DNA of 61,117 bases from CAZSDP01 sp964605665 (GTDB lineage Bacteria > Planctomycetota > UBA8108 > UBA1146). The notes below the pieces were generated by a model. That model saw only the letters and a program-made list of their open reading frames with translations, ran no database searches and was not told the DNA's origin. Within the stretch, counting starts at the first letter, position 1; each line of letters starts with the position of its first letter. The translations under genes and the position numbers were made by a program. Below are positions 25,110-33,790 of the stretch, piece by piece. The stretch spans positions 1-61,117 of the forward strand of contig CAZSDP010000025.1 in the NCBI GenBank assembly GCA_964605665.1, written 5' to 3'.

Positions 25110-26297
25110 TTACTTGAGGATCTTGGCCACGACGCCCGCGCCGACAGTCCGTCCACCTTCGCGGATTGCGAAGCGAAGACCTTCGTCCATCGCGATCGGC
25201 GTGATCAGCTCAACTTTGATCTTGGCGTTGTCGCCCGGCATGCACATTTCCGCGCCGACAACTTCGGTGTTTCCGGTCACGTCGGTCGTTCGGAAGTAGA
25301 ACTGAGGGCGGTATCCGGAGAAGAAGGGGCTGTGACGGCCACCCTCCTCTTTGGAGAGGACGTAGCACTCAGCTTCGAACTCGGTGTGCGGGGTGATCGA
25401 AGCTGGCGCCGCCAGGACCTGACCTCGGGTCACGTCATCCTTCTTCACTCCACGCAACAGCACCCCAACGTTGTCTCCGGCTTGACCTTCGTCGAGAGTC
25501 TTTTGGAACATCTCCACTCCGGTGCAAGTGGTCTTGTGCGTGTCCTTGATACCGACGATCTCGACATCTTCACCCATTTTCAGGATGCCCTGCTCGATCC
25601 GGCCGGTCACCACGGTGCCTCGACCTTCGATGGAGAAGACATCTTCGACAGGCATCAGGAACGCCTTGTCGAGATCACGCTCCGGAGTATCGACATACTC
25701 ATCCACTGCTCCCATCAATTCCATGATGCAAGCGTTCGCGGAATCATCCGTCGGATTCTCCAACGCCTTCAGCGCTGAGCCTTTGACGATGGGAATGTCG
25801 TCTCCGGGGAACTCGTACTCGCTGAGGAGTTCACGGATCTCCATCTCGACCAGTTCGATAAGCTCGGGGTCGTCGACCATGTCCACCTTGTTCATGAACA
25901 CGACGATCTTCGGAACGCCGACCTGACGCGCGAGCAAGATGTGCTCTCGGGTCTGAGGCATCGGTCCGTCAGCAGCGCTGCAGACCAAAATTGCGCCGTC
26001 CATCTGCGCCGCACCCGTGATCATGTTCTTGACGTAGTCCGCGTGACCCGGGCAATCGACGTGGGCGTAGTGGCGCGCTTCGGTTTGATACTCGACGTGC
26101 GCCGTCGCAATCGTGATGCCACGTTCTCTCTCTTCCGGAGCCTTATCGATAGAATCGAAGCTCCGTAGTTCAGAGAGACCCTTCTCGGCAAGCACCGTCG
26201 TAATTGCGGCGGTGAGGGTCGTTTTACCGTGGTCGACGTGACCAATCGTCCCGACGTTCACGTGGGGCTTATCACGAACGAAAGTTTCCTTGGCCAT
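25110..26297 (-). CDS. tuf: Translation elongation factor Tu
   Basis: 395 residues from the ATG giving MAKETFVRDKPHVNVGTIGH, with AGGAG 8 bases upstream. GTPase motifs are GHVDHGKT, RGITI, DCPGHADYVKNMITGAAQMD and NKVD, and the end GGRTVGAGVVAKILK is canonical. EF-Tu brings aminoacyl-tRNA to the ribosome. It is the only tuf in the window; the usual second position after fusA is empty. Its place among the tRNA genes matches the tufB-type locus of proteobacteria. Confidence 0.97.
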   Translation of the reverse strand: MAKETFVRDKPHVNVGTIGHVDHGKTTLTAAITTVLAEKGLSELRSFDSIDKAPEERERGITIATAHVEYQTEARHYAHVDCPGHADYVKNMITGAAQMDGAILVCSAADGPMPQTREHILLARQVGVPKIVVFMNKVDMVDDPELIELVEMEIRELLSEYEFPGDDIPIVKGSALKALENPTDDSANACIMELMGAVDEYVDTPERDLDKAFLMPVEDVFSIEGRGTVVTGRIEQGILKMGEDVEIVGIKDTHKTTCTGVEMFQKTLDEGQAGDNVGVLLRGVKKDDVTRGQVLAAPASITPHTEFEAECYVLSKEEGGRHSPFFSGYRPQFYFRTTDVTGNTEVVGAEMCMPGDNAKIKVELITPIAMDEGLRFAIREGGRTVGAGVVAKILK

Positions 26298-26406
26298 CGA
26301 GGCTGCTCCTTGCCGTACCAACAACCTGCAGGAGAGAACACCGTCCCGCCCCGGTTTCGTGTCAGACTCTACCTGGCCCCCAACATCAGAGGGAGACCAG
26401 CTTGAA

Positions 26407-26482
26407 TGGAGCTGCTGACGGGACTTGAACCCGTGACCTCGTCCTTACCAAGGACGTGCTCTACCAGCTGAGCTACAGCAGC
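26407..26482 (-). tRNA. trnT: tRNA-Thr (GGT anticodon)
   Basis: 76 bases including an encoded CCA end. The acceptor arms are GCTGCTG and CAGCAGC. The anticodon loop TTGGTAA gives GGT, and the T arm is GGGTTCAAGTCCC. It lies 110 bases upstream of tuf, as thrT does in E. coli. Confidence 0.96.
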
Positions 26483-26577
26483 CCGACTCGTGATCCACCA
26501 ACTTGGCCGCCATGCAAGACGGCCCGATTTCTTCAGCCACGCTTCCTCACCAGAGGTCGCATGGTTCTCGTATTTCA

Positions 26578-26651
26578 TGGAGCGGGTGATGGGAATCGAA
26601 CCCACATGGCCAGCTTGGAAGGCTGGAGCTTTACCACTAAGCTACACCCGC
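26578..26651 (-). tRNA. trnG: tRNA-Gly (TCC anticodon)
   Basis: 74 bases including an encoded CCA end. The acceptor arms are GCGGGTG and CACCCGC. The anticodon loop CTTCCAA gives TCC. It is followed by tRNA-Thr(GGT) and tuf, the same order as glyT-thrT-tufB in E. coli. Confidence 0.96.
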
Positions 26652-27420
26652 ATGTTTTTCGAACGACCGTGACTCGAAGGAAGCGCGAGCGGCGATCGCT
26701 CTGCTCTTTCACCTTCTTCGCAAACTCACCAACTGTGCAAACTCTGCTCTAAAGCGAACTCTGCTCTAAAGCCGACACTGCACGCGAGGTGAACTCGCTC
26801 TTCGAATCAGTCTTCTCCATCGTCTATCTTCGGCTCGATTCCCTCGCCGATTTGCTGCCGATGGCCAAAAACCAACCTCAACTGTGATCGATTTCCGAAA
26901 AATCGAACACGTCAAACTCTCTGGGCGCAGCGGGCCCGTAGTGTCCCCGCGCAGTCCGCGACCAGCGCAGCCCTTTCTCTCAGTTCGCTGAGGAACCAAC
27001 AAATTTTGAGACGAAATGAGGCGGAACGGCCGTGGCCGCCGCTTCATCGAGAGAAGGGACGCTCCCCCTGATCGTCGGAAAGCGGGTTACTAAACCGTTC
27101 TACCGACGACATTTCAAGCCTAAAACTCGAAGTCTCGGGAAGTCTCTCCTCACCGGTGAACTCCCTCCATCAATTTTGGCTGAGATCGAGGCCATCTCGC
27201 TGGTGGAGAGGGAGGAGAGGCACCAATTTCTTCACCCAACGGCGCCACTCCGTCGCACACCCGCAATACACAGAGATACAAAGTCGAGATGTAAACCCAC
27301 AGGGCTAAACAAAGCCCCGGAGAAAAACCAGCCCACTGTGCAGGAGAAAACCACCACCCCACCGGCCAAACTGGAGCGAGATCTCAGAGGAGGGGCGATT
27401 GTGCAGAGAAGAAGAAAGAG
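26652..27420. other. Spacer between tRNA-Tyr and tRNA-Gly
   Basis: About 770 bases without a supported gene, in a place where most genomes have short tRNA spacers. It contains a 17-bp direct repeat (26740-26773) and a TCGATTT/AAATCGA inverted repeat near 26890. Open frames here look random and have no ribosome-binding site. A separate promoter for tRNA-Gly/Thr/tuf may lie here but could not be identified. Confidence 0.45.
26740..26773. repeat. 17-bp direct repeat in the tRNA spacer
   Basis: Two adjacent copies of AACTCTGCTCTAAAGCG differ only in the last base. They lie about 90 bases upstream of tRNA-Gly(TCC). Confidence 0.75.
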
Positions 27421-27501
27421 TGGGGGCGGGAGGATTCGAACCTCCGTAGCTTACGCGCCAGGTTTACAGCCTGGTCCCATTGACCACTCGGGCACACCCC
27501 C
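27421..27501 (-). tRNA. trnY: tRNA-Tyr (GTA anticodon)
   Basis: 81 bases, a class II tRNA with a long variable arm. The acceptor arms are GGGGGTG and CGCCCCC. The anticodon loop CTGTAAA gives GTA, and the T arm is GGAGGTTCGAATCCTCC. CCA is not encoded. Confidence 0.95.
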
Positions 27502-27600
27502 GACACGTCTTTCTTCGAACGAGCCTCGGCTCTCCACCGGAGTGGAATCCACTCCGAGGGCGCTCACTCCGACGGCATCGACCTCGACGGCCCGCTCTCG

Positions 27601-27657
27601 CACCGCCCTTTTGCCGCACAGCCTTTTTACCGCACAGCCTTTTGCCGCAGCACAGCC
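27601..27657. repeat. Imperfect 15-16-bp repeats between tRNA-Thr and tRNA-Tyr
   Basis: Three imperfect copies of a unit like GCCGCACAGCCTTTT lie in the spacer between tRNA-Thr(TGT) and tRNA-Tyr(GTA). Confidence 0.6.
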
Positions 27658-27697
27658 CTCGGAATCGGCGGTCAGCCGGAAAATCGGGCAGGGCGAG

Positions 27698-27769
27698 AGC
27701 TAGCGGTGGGAATCGAACCCACAACCACCCGCTTACAAGGCGGGAGCTCTACCATTGAGCCACGCTAGC
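27698..27769 (-). tRNA. trnT: tRNA-Thr (TGT anticodon)
   Basis: 72 bases. The acceptor arms are GCTAGCG and CGCTAGC. The anticodon loop CTTGTAA gives TGT, and the T arm is GTGGGTTCGATTCCCAC. CCA is not encoded. It is the first gene of the Thr-Tyr-Gly-Thr-tuf cluster and lies about 35 bases after a promoter-like sequence. Confidence 0.96.
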
Positions 27770-27810
27770 AGAAAACCGCGTCAGCCATCGGGAGCGAAAA
27801 CGCGGGCGGG

Positions 27811-27839
27811 AGTGTAGCGAGGGTCCCCCTTCCCCGCAA
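27811..27839 (-). promoter_or_regulatory. Predicted promoter of the tRNA-tuf cluster
   Basis: On the minus strand, TTGCGG (27839-27834) is followed by a 17-base spacer and TACACT (27816-27811). Transcription would start near 27804, about 35 bases before tRNA-Thr. Confidence 0.6.
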
Positions 27840-27918
27840 CCCCGACCAACATTCAAGGCTCAGCAATTGAGAGGAAGAGGGGAGAGAGGAGATCGCGGCC
27901 CAAGAACGAGCAAGCCTT

Positions 27919-29364
27919 TCAAGAGCGCTGGCGCTCCCAGGTTGCCCCTTCAGGGCTATCTTTCACCACGATGCCACGGGCCAAGAGGGCATCGCGCAGC
28001 TCGTCAGCCTTCGCCCAGTCCTTCGCATCTCTCGCTGCCACACGAGCCTCGAAAAGAGCCTGCTCTTCCGAATCGAGGGAATCGGAGCTCACAGAAGCCT
28101 CGGCAAAGATCACCCCGAGGATCCCATCGACGTGGCGTAGGAACGCCAAGCCCGCCGCCGCGTCGGCAGGAGAGAGTTCCTGCCCAGTGAGGTACTTCGC
28201 CGTTTCATGGACGATGCCGAGCCCTCCCGAAACATTGAGATCGTCATTCAGGCAATCGTCAAAATTTTGGCGGGCCTTCGAGAGAGTCTCCGCCACTTCC
28301 AAACGCGCGGAATCAGCGTCTGAATCCCCGCTGAGCCCGAGCATTCTCTCCGAGAGATTCCGAAGACGGGCAACCGCCTTGCGATCTCCTTCGAGACCCT
28401 CGAGGGTGAAATTGGTCGGTTGTCGGTAATGCGGTGAAATGAGCGAGTAGCGGATCTCGTAGCCTTGATATCCGCGCCCGATCAAGTCGTTGATGGTGAA
28501 GAAGGTGCCCGAACTTTTCGACATCTTCGCTCCGTCCACCAGCAGATGGCGGGCGTGAATCCACATTCGAGCAAATTCGCCATCGGCGGAGCAAAGGGAC
28601 TGCGCCCGCTCGCACTCGTGGTGCGGAAAAATGTTGTCCTCGCCACCGGTGTGAACGTCAAAAGTCTGACCGAGGTACTTCTCACTCATCGCGGAGCATT
28701 CGATATGCCACCCGGGAAAGCCGCGGCCAAAGGGGCTGTCCCACTGCATCAAATGCTTGTCGTCGATCTTCCAAAGGGCGAAGTCGAGAGGGGATTCTTT
28801 TCGGTCGTCGACGGCAATCCGTGCCCCAGCATCGAGTTCTTCGAGGGTATTCCCGGAGAGCTTGCCATAGGTGGGGAAGCTATGAACGCGGAAGTAGACG
28901 CCGACTCCCTCCACCAGATACGCGTGCCCACCCTCGATCAGGCGTTCGATCATCGAGATCATCTCCGGCACATGCTCCGTCGCCCTCGGGTACTGATGTG
29001 CGCGCTTGGCACCGAGCGCGTCGAGATTTTCGAAGAAGATCTCCTCGTACCCCCGCGCAATCTGATACGGGTCCAACCCTTGGGCTCGCGCTGCCTTCTC
29101 GAGTTTGTCCTCTCCCTCGGCATCGGCGACATCATCGGTGGTGAGGTGACCCACGTCGGTGATATTCATGATCTGAGTAACTCGATAGCCGCGCTGATCG
29201 AACACCCGCCGCAAGAGGTCCGCGAGCAAGAATGAGCGCATATTCCCGATGTGGGGATCGGAGTAGACGGTGGGTCCGCAGTTGTACATGCGAACCTCAC
29301 CCTCAGACGCGGGCACGAAATCTTCGATATTCTGGGTGAGCGTGTTGTAGAAGCGCAATCTCAC
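27919..29364 (-). CDS. cysS: Cysteinyl-tRNA synthetase
   Basis: 481 residues, normal for bacterial CysRS. It charges tRNA-Cys in the cytoplasm. The class I motifs are clear: HIGN (SDPHIGNMRSFL) and KMSKS (DGAKMSKSSGTF). The zinc ligands are visible in YNCGPTV, GWHIECSAM and FPHHECE. The start is GTG (MRLRFYNTLTQN, with M from GTG), with a weak GAGAGAT upstream. It lies 29 bases after ispF and is probably cotranscribed, an ispF-cysS pairing also found in other phyla. Confidence 0.96.
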   Translation of the reverse strand: MRLRFYNTLTQNIEDFVPASEGEVRMYNCGPTVYSDPHIGNMRSFLLADLLRRVFDQRGYRVTQIMNITDVGHLTTDDVADAEGEDKLEKAARAQGLDPYQIARGYEEIFFENLDALGAKRAHQYPRATEHVPEMISMIERLIEGGHAYLVEGVGVYFRVHSFPTYGKLSGNTLEELDAGARIAVDDRKESPLDFALWKIDDKHLMQWDSPFGRGFPGWHIECSAMSEKYLGQTFDVHTGGEDNIFPHHECERAQSLCSADGEFARMWIHARHLLVDGAKMSKSSGTFFTINDLIGRGYQGYEIRYSLISPHYRQPTNFTLEGLEGDRKAVARLRNLSERMLGLSGDSDADSARLEVAETLSKARQNFDDCLNDDLNVSGGLGIVHETAKYLTGQELSPADAAAGLAFLRHVDGILGVIFAEASVSSDSLDSEEQALFEARVAARDAKDWAKADELRDALLARGIVVKDSPEGATWERQRS

Positions 29365-29393
29365 GGTTCATCTCTCTCGAAAAGTGTGATGTC

Positions 29394-29894
29394 TCACTCG
29401 GGAAACAGGAGGGCGACCGCCGTCGCCTCGATCACTTGTGATTCCCCCACTTCACCGACCCCTTCACCCGTTTTCGCCTGAAAGCCGACTCGATCTTGAT
29501 CGATTTCGAGCATCGCTGAAATCGACCGGCAAATCTCGTCTCGATACGGTAAGAGCTTCGGACGTTCGAGGTGAACCACAAGATCGACATTTCCCACTCG
29601 AAAACCGAGAGTCCTCATCCGGCGATCCACTTCCGCCACGATCTCTCGGGAATCGAGCCCTCTCCACTTCGGATCGGAATCGGGAAAAAGCGCCCCGATG
29701 TCCGGTTGGCCCAACGCCCCCAATAGGGCATCGGAGAGGGCGTGGAGAGCGACATCCGCATCGGAATGCCCCAAGGCCCCCAAGGGGGAATCGATCGTGA
29801 CTCCTCCGATCAGCAGAGGGCGCCCCTCCACCAAGCGGTGACGATCGGTACCGAGGCCGATCCGTGGCTCAGCTCGCATCGAAGATTGATTCAT
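29394..29894 (-). CDS. ispF: 2-C-methyl-D-erythritol 2,4-cyclodiphosphate synthase
   Basis: 167 residues, the size expected for IspF. It cyclises CDP-ME 2-phosphate in the MEP isoprenoid pathway. Motifs are GTDRHRL (metal ligands Asp and His), GHSDADVALHALSDALLGALG, then DIGALFPDSDPKWRG and FQAKTGEGVGEVG. The ATG at 29894 coincides with the expected start site of the promoter at 29901-29930, and no Shine-Dalgarno precedes it, so the mRNA may be leaderless. A second ATG five codons later is also possible. Its pathway partner ispD is 2 kb away. Confidence 0.95.
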   Translation of the reverse strand: MNQSSMRAEPRIGLGTDRHRLVEGRPLLIGGVTIDSPLGALGHSDADVALHALSDALLGALGQPDIGALFPDSDPKWRGLDSREIVAEVDRRMRTLGFRVGNVDLVVHLERPKLLPYRDEICRSISAMLEIDQDRVGFQAKTGEGVGEVGESQVIEATAVALLFPE

Positions 29895-29900
29895 TCCCAG

Positions 29901-29930
29901 AGTGTAGGGGAAGCGATCAGTCGGAGCCAA
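29901..29930 (-). promoter_or_regulatory. Predicted ispF-cysS promoter
   Basis: On the minus strand, TTGGCT (29930-29925) is followed by an 18-base spacer and TACACT (29906-29901). The expected transcription start is at or next to the ispF ATG. Confidence 0.5.
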
Positions 29931-29975
29931 GGAAGTGCTTCCGATTCGAGAAAGCTAAAACAACCCCTCGATGAG

Positions 29976-30016
29976 AATCGGGGCTCCCCGCGCACGCTGC
30001 CCGAGGAGCCCCGATT
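29976..30016 (-). terminator. Terminator after the porin-like gene
   Basis: A perfect 12-bp inverted repeat (AATCGGGGCTCC and GGAGCCCCGATT) with a 17-base loop lies 24 bases after the porin stop. A TTGTTTT stretch follows about 12 bases later on the minus strand. It separates the porin gene from the ispF promoter. Confidence 0.7.
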
Positions 30017-30039
30017 GCTATTCTGAGCCTCCGCTGCCG

Positions 30040-31506
30040 CTAGAAGCGGATTTCGGCGCTCAAAACGGTCACTGTAATATTTGAACCGACTCCGAGAGCG
30101 TTGGCATTGAAGAGCCACCCCGAACCGAATTGGAAGCTGAGGTAATCGGTCGCCCGATAGTTCACGATGATGTCGATCTCGTCACCCAGCTTGTCGCTGG
30201 AGGTCGAATTGGAAGCAGTTCCATTCGAATTGTCTTGAAGCTCGAAGTAGGCGTAGAGCCCTTCGATGCTCCAGTCGTCAGTCAGGTTGAGGCCACCCTT
30301 GAACTTGAGAGCTCGATAGTTGGTATCGATATCGAGCCCGTAGTAGGAGTCTTCGACGATGATCGTGTCGTTATTCGCCTCCAGAGAAACGAAGTTCCCG
30401 TTGTCATCGTCATTACCATTGTCGTCTCCTGAGATCTCGGTGTAGGAGAGGTCGATCCAGGGACGAACGTCCTCCATCCCTCCGACGAAGTACCGAACTC
30501 CACCGAGCAGAGCGAAGGAACGATCCTGGGAGATTCGGCCGAAGCCACTCAAGTTGTTCCGGTAGCGACCGAACTGCCCGTAAGCCTCACCGTAGATACG
30601 GAGATCGCCGGCGGCACTCTCGAGAGATCCACCTCCACCCCAAGTCCAGACACTCGAAGTCGAGTCACTCTGCAAATCGACGAGCAGCAAGCCGACGTTT
30701 CCGAGCCAATCCTTGGTCTCGAATTCATAATCGAAAACTGCCCCGAAGAGGGTCTCGTCATCGTCGGCCCGGAAGGTTTCGTTCAGAGTGAAGTAGAAGA
30801 GGTCGAGCTCAGCATCCCCCATATTCAGTTGTCCGAGCGCTCCCGCGGCCTCTCTCGATCCCGGGGACCCCGACGAGGAACTCTGGGGGGATCCGAAATC
30901 ACCGGGAGCCGGAACGGGGTTCAAGAAAGCGCTCTCTGAGGCGCCGACATGCAAGAAGAATGGATTTCCGTTGCCGGCGAAATCGACGCTGTAATCTTGG
31001 ATTCCAAGGACCAGACTCAGATCGGGGACAAACGCCCCCATCCATCGCACGTAGGCTTCATCTACCTCGAGATCGCGTCCTTCTCCTCCGTCAGAGCCTC
31101 CCACATTCTCGCCGAAGGCATTGAATGGAGTCGCAAGGGTCACCATCGCGTTGACTCCATCCGCCAACTGCGTGTCGATGTGCAACGTCAGCGTTGGCAT
31201 CAAGAAGTAGTCTCCATCATCCCCGCCGATGGTGGTGCCATCCCAACCGAGAGGGTTACCTGGTGAACCGTCGATCGCATTTCCGAGCGCGGCATCGAAG
31301 TAACGATCATTCCGAAAGACGTAGTCGAATTGAAGCTCTCCACTGAGGGTTATTCGAAGCGCCCGCAACGGCTTGACGTCCCCGCCCAAAACGAGTGAGT
31401 CATTTCCAGTGGCCACCTCGATCTGAGCAACTGCCTTCGTAGGTGTTGCAACGATGAGTAGCGCGATGGCAGCACCGACGAGCGCCGCAGATCCAAATCT
31501 CAACAT
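30040..31506 (-). CDS. Porin-like outer membrane beta-barrel protein
   Basis: 488 residues from the ATG giving MLRFGSAALVGA, with AGGA about 9 bases upstream. A signal peptide ends at AKAVAQ-type cleavage (TKAVAQIE). The rest has many short alternating hydrophobic strands with aromatic ends (for example LFYFTLNETF, LSFQFGSGWLFN), Asp/Asn/Gly-rich loops and a terminal phenylalanine (LSAEIRF). Together these point to an outer membrane barrel. I could not match it to a named porin family. It stands alone, with a terminator behind it, so it is probably a single-gene unit. An in-frame stretch upstream of the ATG is rejected because it lacks a signal-peptide start. Confidence 0.75.
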   Translation of the reverse strand: MLRFGSAALVGAAIALLIVATPTKAVAQIEVATGNDSLVLGGDVKPLRALRITLSGELQFDYVFRNDRYFDAALGNAIDGSPGNPLGWDGTTIGGDDGDYFLMPTLTLHIDTQLADGVNAMVTLATPFNAFGENVGGSDGGEGRDLEVDEAYVRWMGAFVPDLSLVLGIQDYSVDFAGNGNPFFLHVGASESAFLNPVPAPGDFGSPQSSSSGSPGSREAAGALGQLNMGDAELDLFYFTLNETFRADDDETLFGAVFDYEFETKDWLGNVGLLLVDLQSDSTSSVWTWGGGGSLESAAGDLRIYGEAYGQFGRYRNNLSGFGRISQDRSFALLGGVRYFVGGMEDVRPWIDLSYTEISGDDNGNDDDNGNFVSLEANNDTIIVEDSYYGLDIDTNYRALKFKGGLNLTDDWSIEGLYAYFELQDNSNGTASNSTSSDKLGDEIDIIVNYRATDYLSFQFGSGWLFNANALGVGSNITVTVLSAEIRF

Positions 31507-31872
31507 CGATTCCTGGTCCTTCCCCGGGCGTCCCTCCTCGATAGAGGGTCCCCAGCCATATTGAGGCCGCTCAATTAAAAAAAACTGTCTGCAACCGACC
31601 GAAGGAGAAACAAACCGCTCGAAAGGCGGGCTTACGGATATATCTCCGTCGCGTCGTTTAGGTCGTGTCACTTCAACCGTGCGGGAGGGCGTTCCCCGGC
31701 CCTCCCTGCGGCCAGGTGGAAACGACGAGCATCGCGAATCACTGCATGTCGGTCAAGCAAGCCAACGAGTCCTCGCGAAGTGGATCTATCAAAGGGACTT
31801 ACAGGCGGGCGTCAAAATGCTTCGAGCGAGTTCATTCTCGATCTGGAGCTCTTCGCGGCTTCAAGAGAGTCC
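31507..31872. other. ispD-porin intergenic region
   Basis: 366 bases without a supported gene. On the minus strand there is a GGGAGGGC/GCCCTCCC hairpin (31683-31706, 8-bp stem) that may end the ispD transcript. An AT-rich stretch with eight Ts near 31577-31586 lies about 75 bases before the porin gene and may be part of its promoter. No clean -35/-10 pair was found. Confidence 0.45.
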
Positions 31873-32553
31873 TCAACCCTTCAGCAGAGACTCCACCAAG
31901 GGGAGATCGGAGGGGTGGGTCACTTTAGGATTGGGGTGTCTCGCCTCGACGACCCTGACCGTGATTCCGGCCGCCGCCAAGGCGGTCGCTTCGTCGGTTC
32001 CCCAAAGGGGACCTTTGGTGAGAAGGTGACGATACGCGGAGACCGGAATCACTTGCGGCGTTTGGGCGCCCCACAGTCCGCGGCGATCGACGGTCTCCCG
32101 AATCTCTCCTCGCTCGACCCGCTGAATCGTATCGGTGATCGGTGCGGCGAGAATCGCTCCACCCTCCGCTGCCTCTTCGATCACCGCATCGCGATCATCG
32201 GGGTGCAAAAGTGGTCTCGCAGCGTCGTGAACCAAGAGCAATTGCGCCGAAGGCTCCATCGTGGCGAGGCCAGCAGCGACAGACTCCGCCCGAGTCTCCC
32301 CCCCGAGCACCGGTTGCCAATCGAAGGGCGCAGAAGCCTCGGGAATCCAATCTCGTTCCGCGCGCTCCAGGTCATCGCGGTGAACCACCAATGCCCCACC
32401 GACGGCACCCGGGGTGGTGTCGAAAGCGCGTAACGCTCGCACCACCAGTGGGATTCCAGAAATCGAGACCGACGCCTTGCGAGTCGCCGCAGCGAGGCGG
32501 GAGCCCAATCCCGCCGCGACCACCACCAGGAAAATCGGTTTCGGCTCAGTCAT
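31873..32553 (-). CDS. ispD: 2-C-methyl-D-erythritol 4-phosphate cytidylyltransferase
   Basis: 226 residues from the ATG giving MTEPKPIFLVVVAAG, with AGAGGAG 8 bases upstream. It transfers CMP to methylerythritol phosphate, the third step of the MEP pathway. Motifs are VVVAAGLGSRL (nucleotide binding), VHDAARPLL, APITDTIQRV and NPKVTHPSDL near the end. The usual PKQ after the first motif is changed to RKA here, but the key Arg and Lys positions remain. It is downstream of dgt by 49 bases and probably in the same unit. Confidence 0.93.
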   Translation of the reverse strand: MTEPKPIFLVVVAAGLGSRLAAATRKASVSISGIPLVVRALRAFDTTPGAVGGALVVHRDDLERAERDWIPEASAPFDWQPVLGGETRAESVAAGLATMEPSAQLLLVHDAARPLLHPDDRDAVIEEAAEGGAILAAPITDTIQRVERGEIRETVDRRGLWGAQTPQVIPVSAYRHLLTKGPLWGTDEATALAAAGITVRVVEARHPNPKVTHPSDLPLVESLLKG

Positions 32554-32602
32554 CGGTTCGCTCCTCTGACGAACTGAAGAAGCGCAGGGATCAAACAGAG
32601 AC

Positions 32603-33772
32603 TCACCGAGGGCCCGTTCCATCTGCATAGGGAACGAAGAGACGACGGTACTCTTCGAGGCAATACCTGTCGGTCATCCCCGCCAGGTAGTCGCAAACGG
32701 TGCGGTGAAGCCCGACCTCTTCGGCACGAGCGTAGTGCTCCGGCGGCAATTGCCCTGGTGCACGGAGATACTCCTCAAAGAGCGCACCGATAAAGCGCTT
32801 CCCCTTCTCCGCCATCCGCTGACAGCGGTAGTGGCGATAGAGTCGCTCGTACAAGAAGTCCCTGAGAGCCTGCTTCTTCCGGCTCATCTCTGGGGTGAAC
32901 CCCACCAAGGGGGTCTCCGCCGCACGGACGTCGTCTACGGTCGTGATCGATCCTTCATCCAAGCGGCGCCGGGTCTCCGTCACCAAGTCGAGGATCTGGC
33001 TATCGATCAGAGCCGAAACGACTCGGGTGACCAACAAGCGATCGGGAAGCTCTCCTTCGCGAGCGTGAACCTCTTCAGCCGCCTCAGAAAAGAGCTCGAC
33101 CTCCAAGAGTGCCTCGAGGGTCAGGTACCCCGATCGATATCCGTCGTCGAGATCGTGATTGTCGTAAGCGAGAGAGTCGCCGATGTCGACCAGCTCCGCT
33201 TCGAGCAGTGGTCCCCCCAGTGAAGCAAACTCCGCGAGCTCATCCTCGAACCCGCCGTAGTGCCGCACGATGGCTTCCCGAACCTCCCACGACAGATTCA
33301 AACCTGGAAACTTCGGATAACGCGACTCCAGTTCATCGACGACCCGTAAGCAATGTCGATTGTGATTGAATCCCCCATACTCTGTCATCCGCTCACTGAG
33401 CTCATCCTCACCGGCGTGTCCGTAGGGTGGATGACCGAGATCGTGAGAGAGGGCGATCGCTTCGACGAGGTCCTCGTTCAAGCCGAGTAGTCGCGCGACG
33501 GAGCGGGAGATCTGCGACACTTCGAGAGTGTGGGTCAGACGAGTTCGGTAGTGGTCTCCCTCATGATTGACGAAGACTTGCGTCTTGTACTCGAGTCGGC
33601 GAAATGCGGTCGAGTGCACAATGCGGTCTCGGTCACGCTGATAGATCGTTCGATAATCGGTCGTCGGTTCTTCGTACAGACGACCTCGACTCAACTCGGC
33701 GGACATCGCATACGGTGCGAGTAGAACGCTCTCCCGCTCTATCGGATCCAGAGGTAGGAACGGTGCATTCAC
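32603..33772 (-). CDS. dgt: dGTPase-like HD-domain triphosphohydrolase
   Basis: 389 residues if it starts at the GTG at 33772 (GTGAGG 6 bases upstream). It hydrolyses deoxynucleoside triphosphates to nucleoside and triphosphate in the family. The N-terminal RGRLYEEPTTDYRTIYQRDRDRI and STAFRRLEYKTQVF are typical of dGTPase-like proteins. The HD metal site is H (TRLTHTLEV), HD (LSHDLGHPPYGHAGE) and D (DIGDSLAYDNHDLDDG). An upstream TTG at 33787 and an internal ATG at 33706 are alternatives. It lies between a LysM lipoprotein gene (18 bases) and ispD. Confidence 0.92.
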   Translation of the reverse strand: MNAPFLPLDPIERESVLLAPYAMSAELSRGRLYEEPTTDYRTIYQRDRDRIVHSTAFRRLEYKTQVFVNHEGDHYRTRLTHTLEVSQISRSVARLLGLNEDLVEAIALSHDLGHPPYGHAGEDELSERMTEYGGFNHNRHCLRVVDELESRYPKFPGLNLSWEVREAIVRHYGGFEDELAEFASLGGPLLEAELVDIGDSLAYDNHDLDDGYRSGYLTLEALLEVELFSEAAEEVHAREGELPDRLLVTRVVSALIDSQILDLVTETRRRLDEGSITTVDDVRAAETPLVGFTPEMSRKKQALRDFLYERLYRHYRCQRMAEKGKRFIGALFEEYLRAPGQLPPEHYARAEEVGLHRTVCDYLAGMTDRYCLEEYRRLFVPYADGTGPR

Positions 33773-33790
33773 GATAGCCTCACCCAAACT

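Noticed and set aside
26652..27420. Small open frames in the tRNA spacer, including a 223-codon plus-strand frame
   Set aside because: No ribosome-binding site, low-complexity or Arg/Pro-rich random-looking products, and the longest one runs through tRNA-Tyr.
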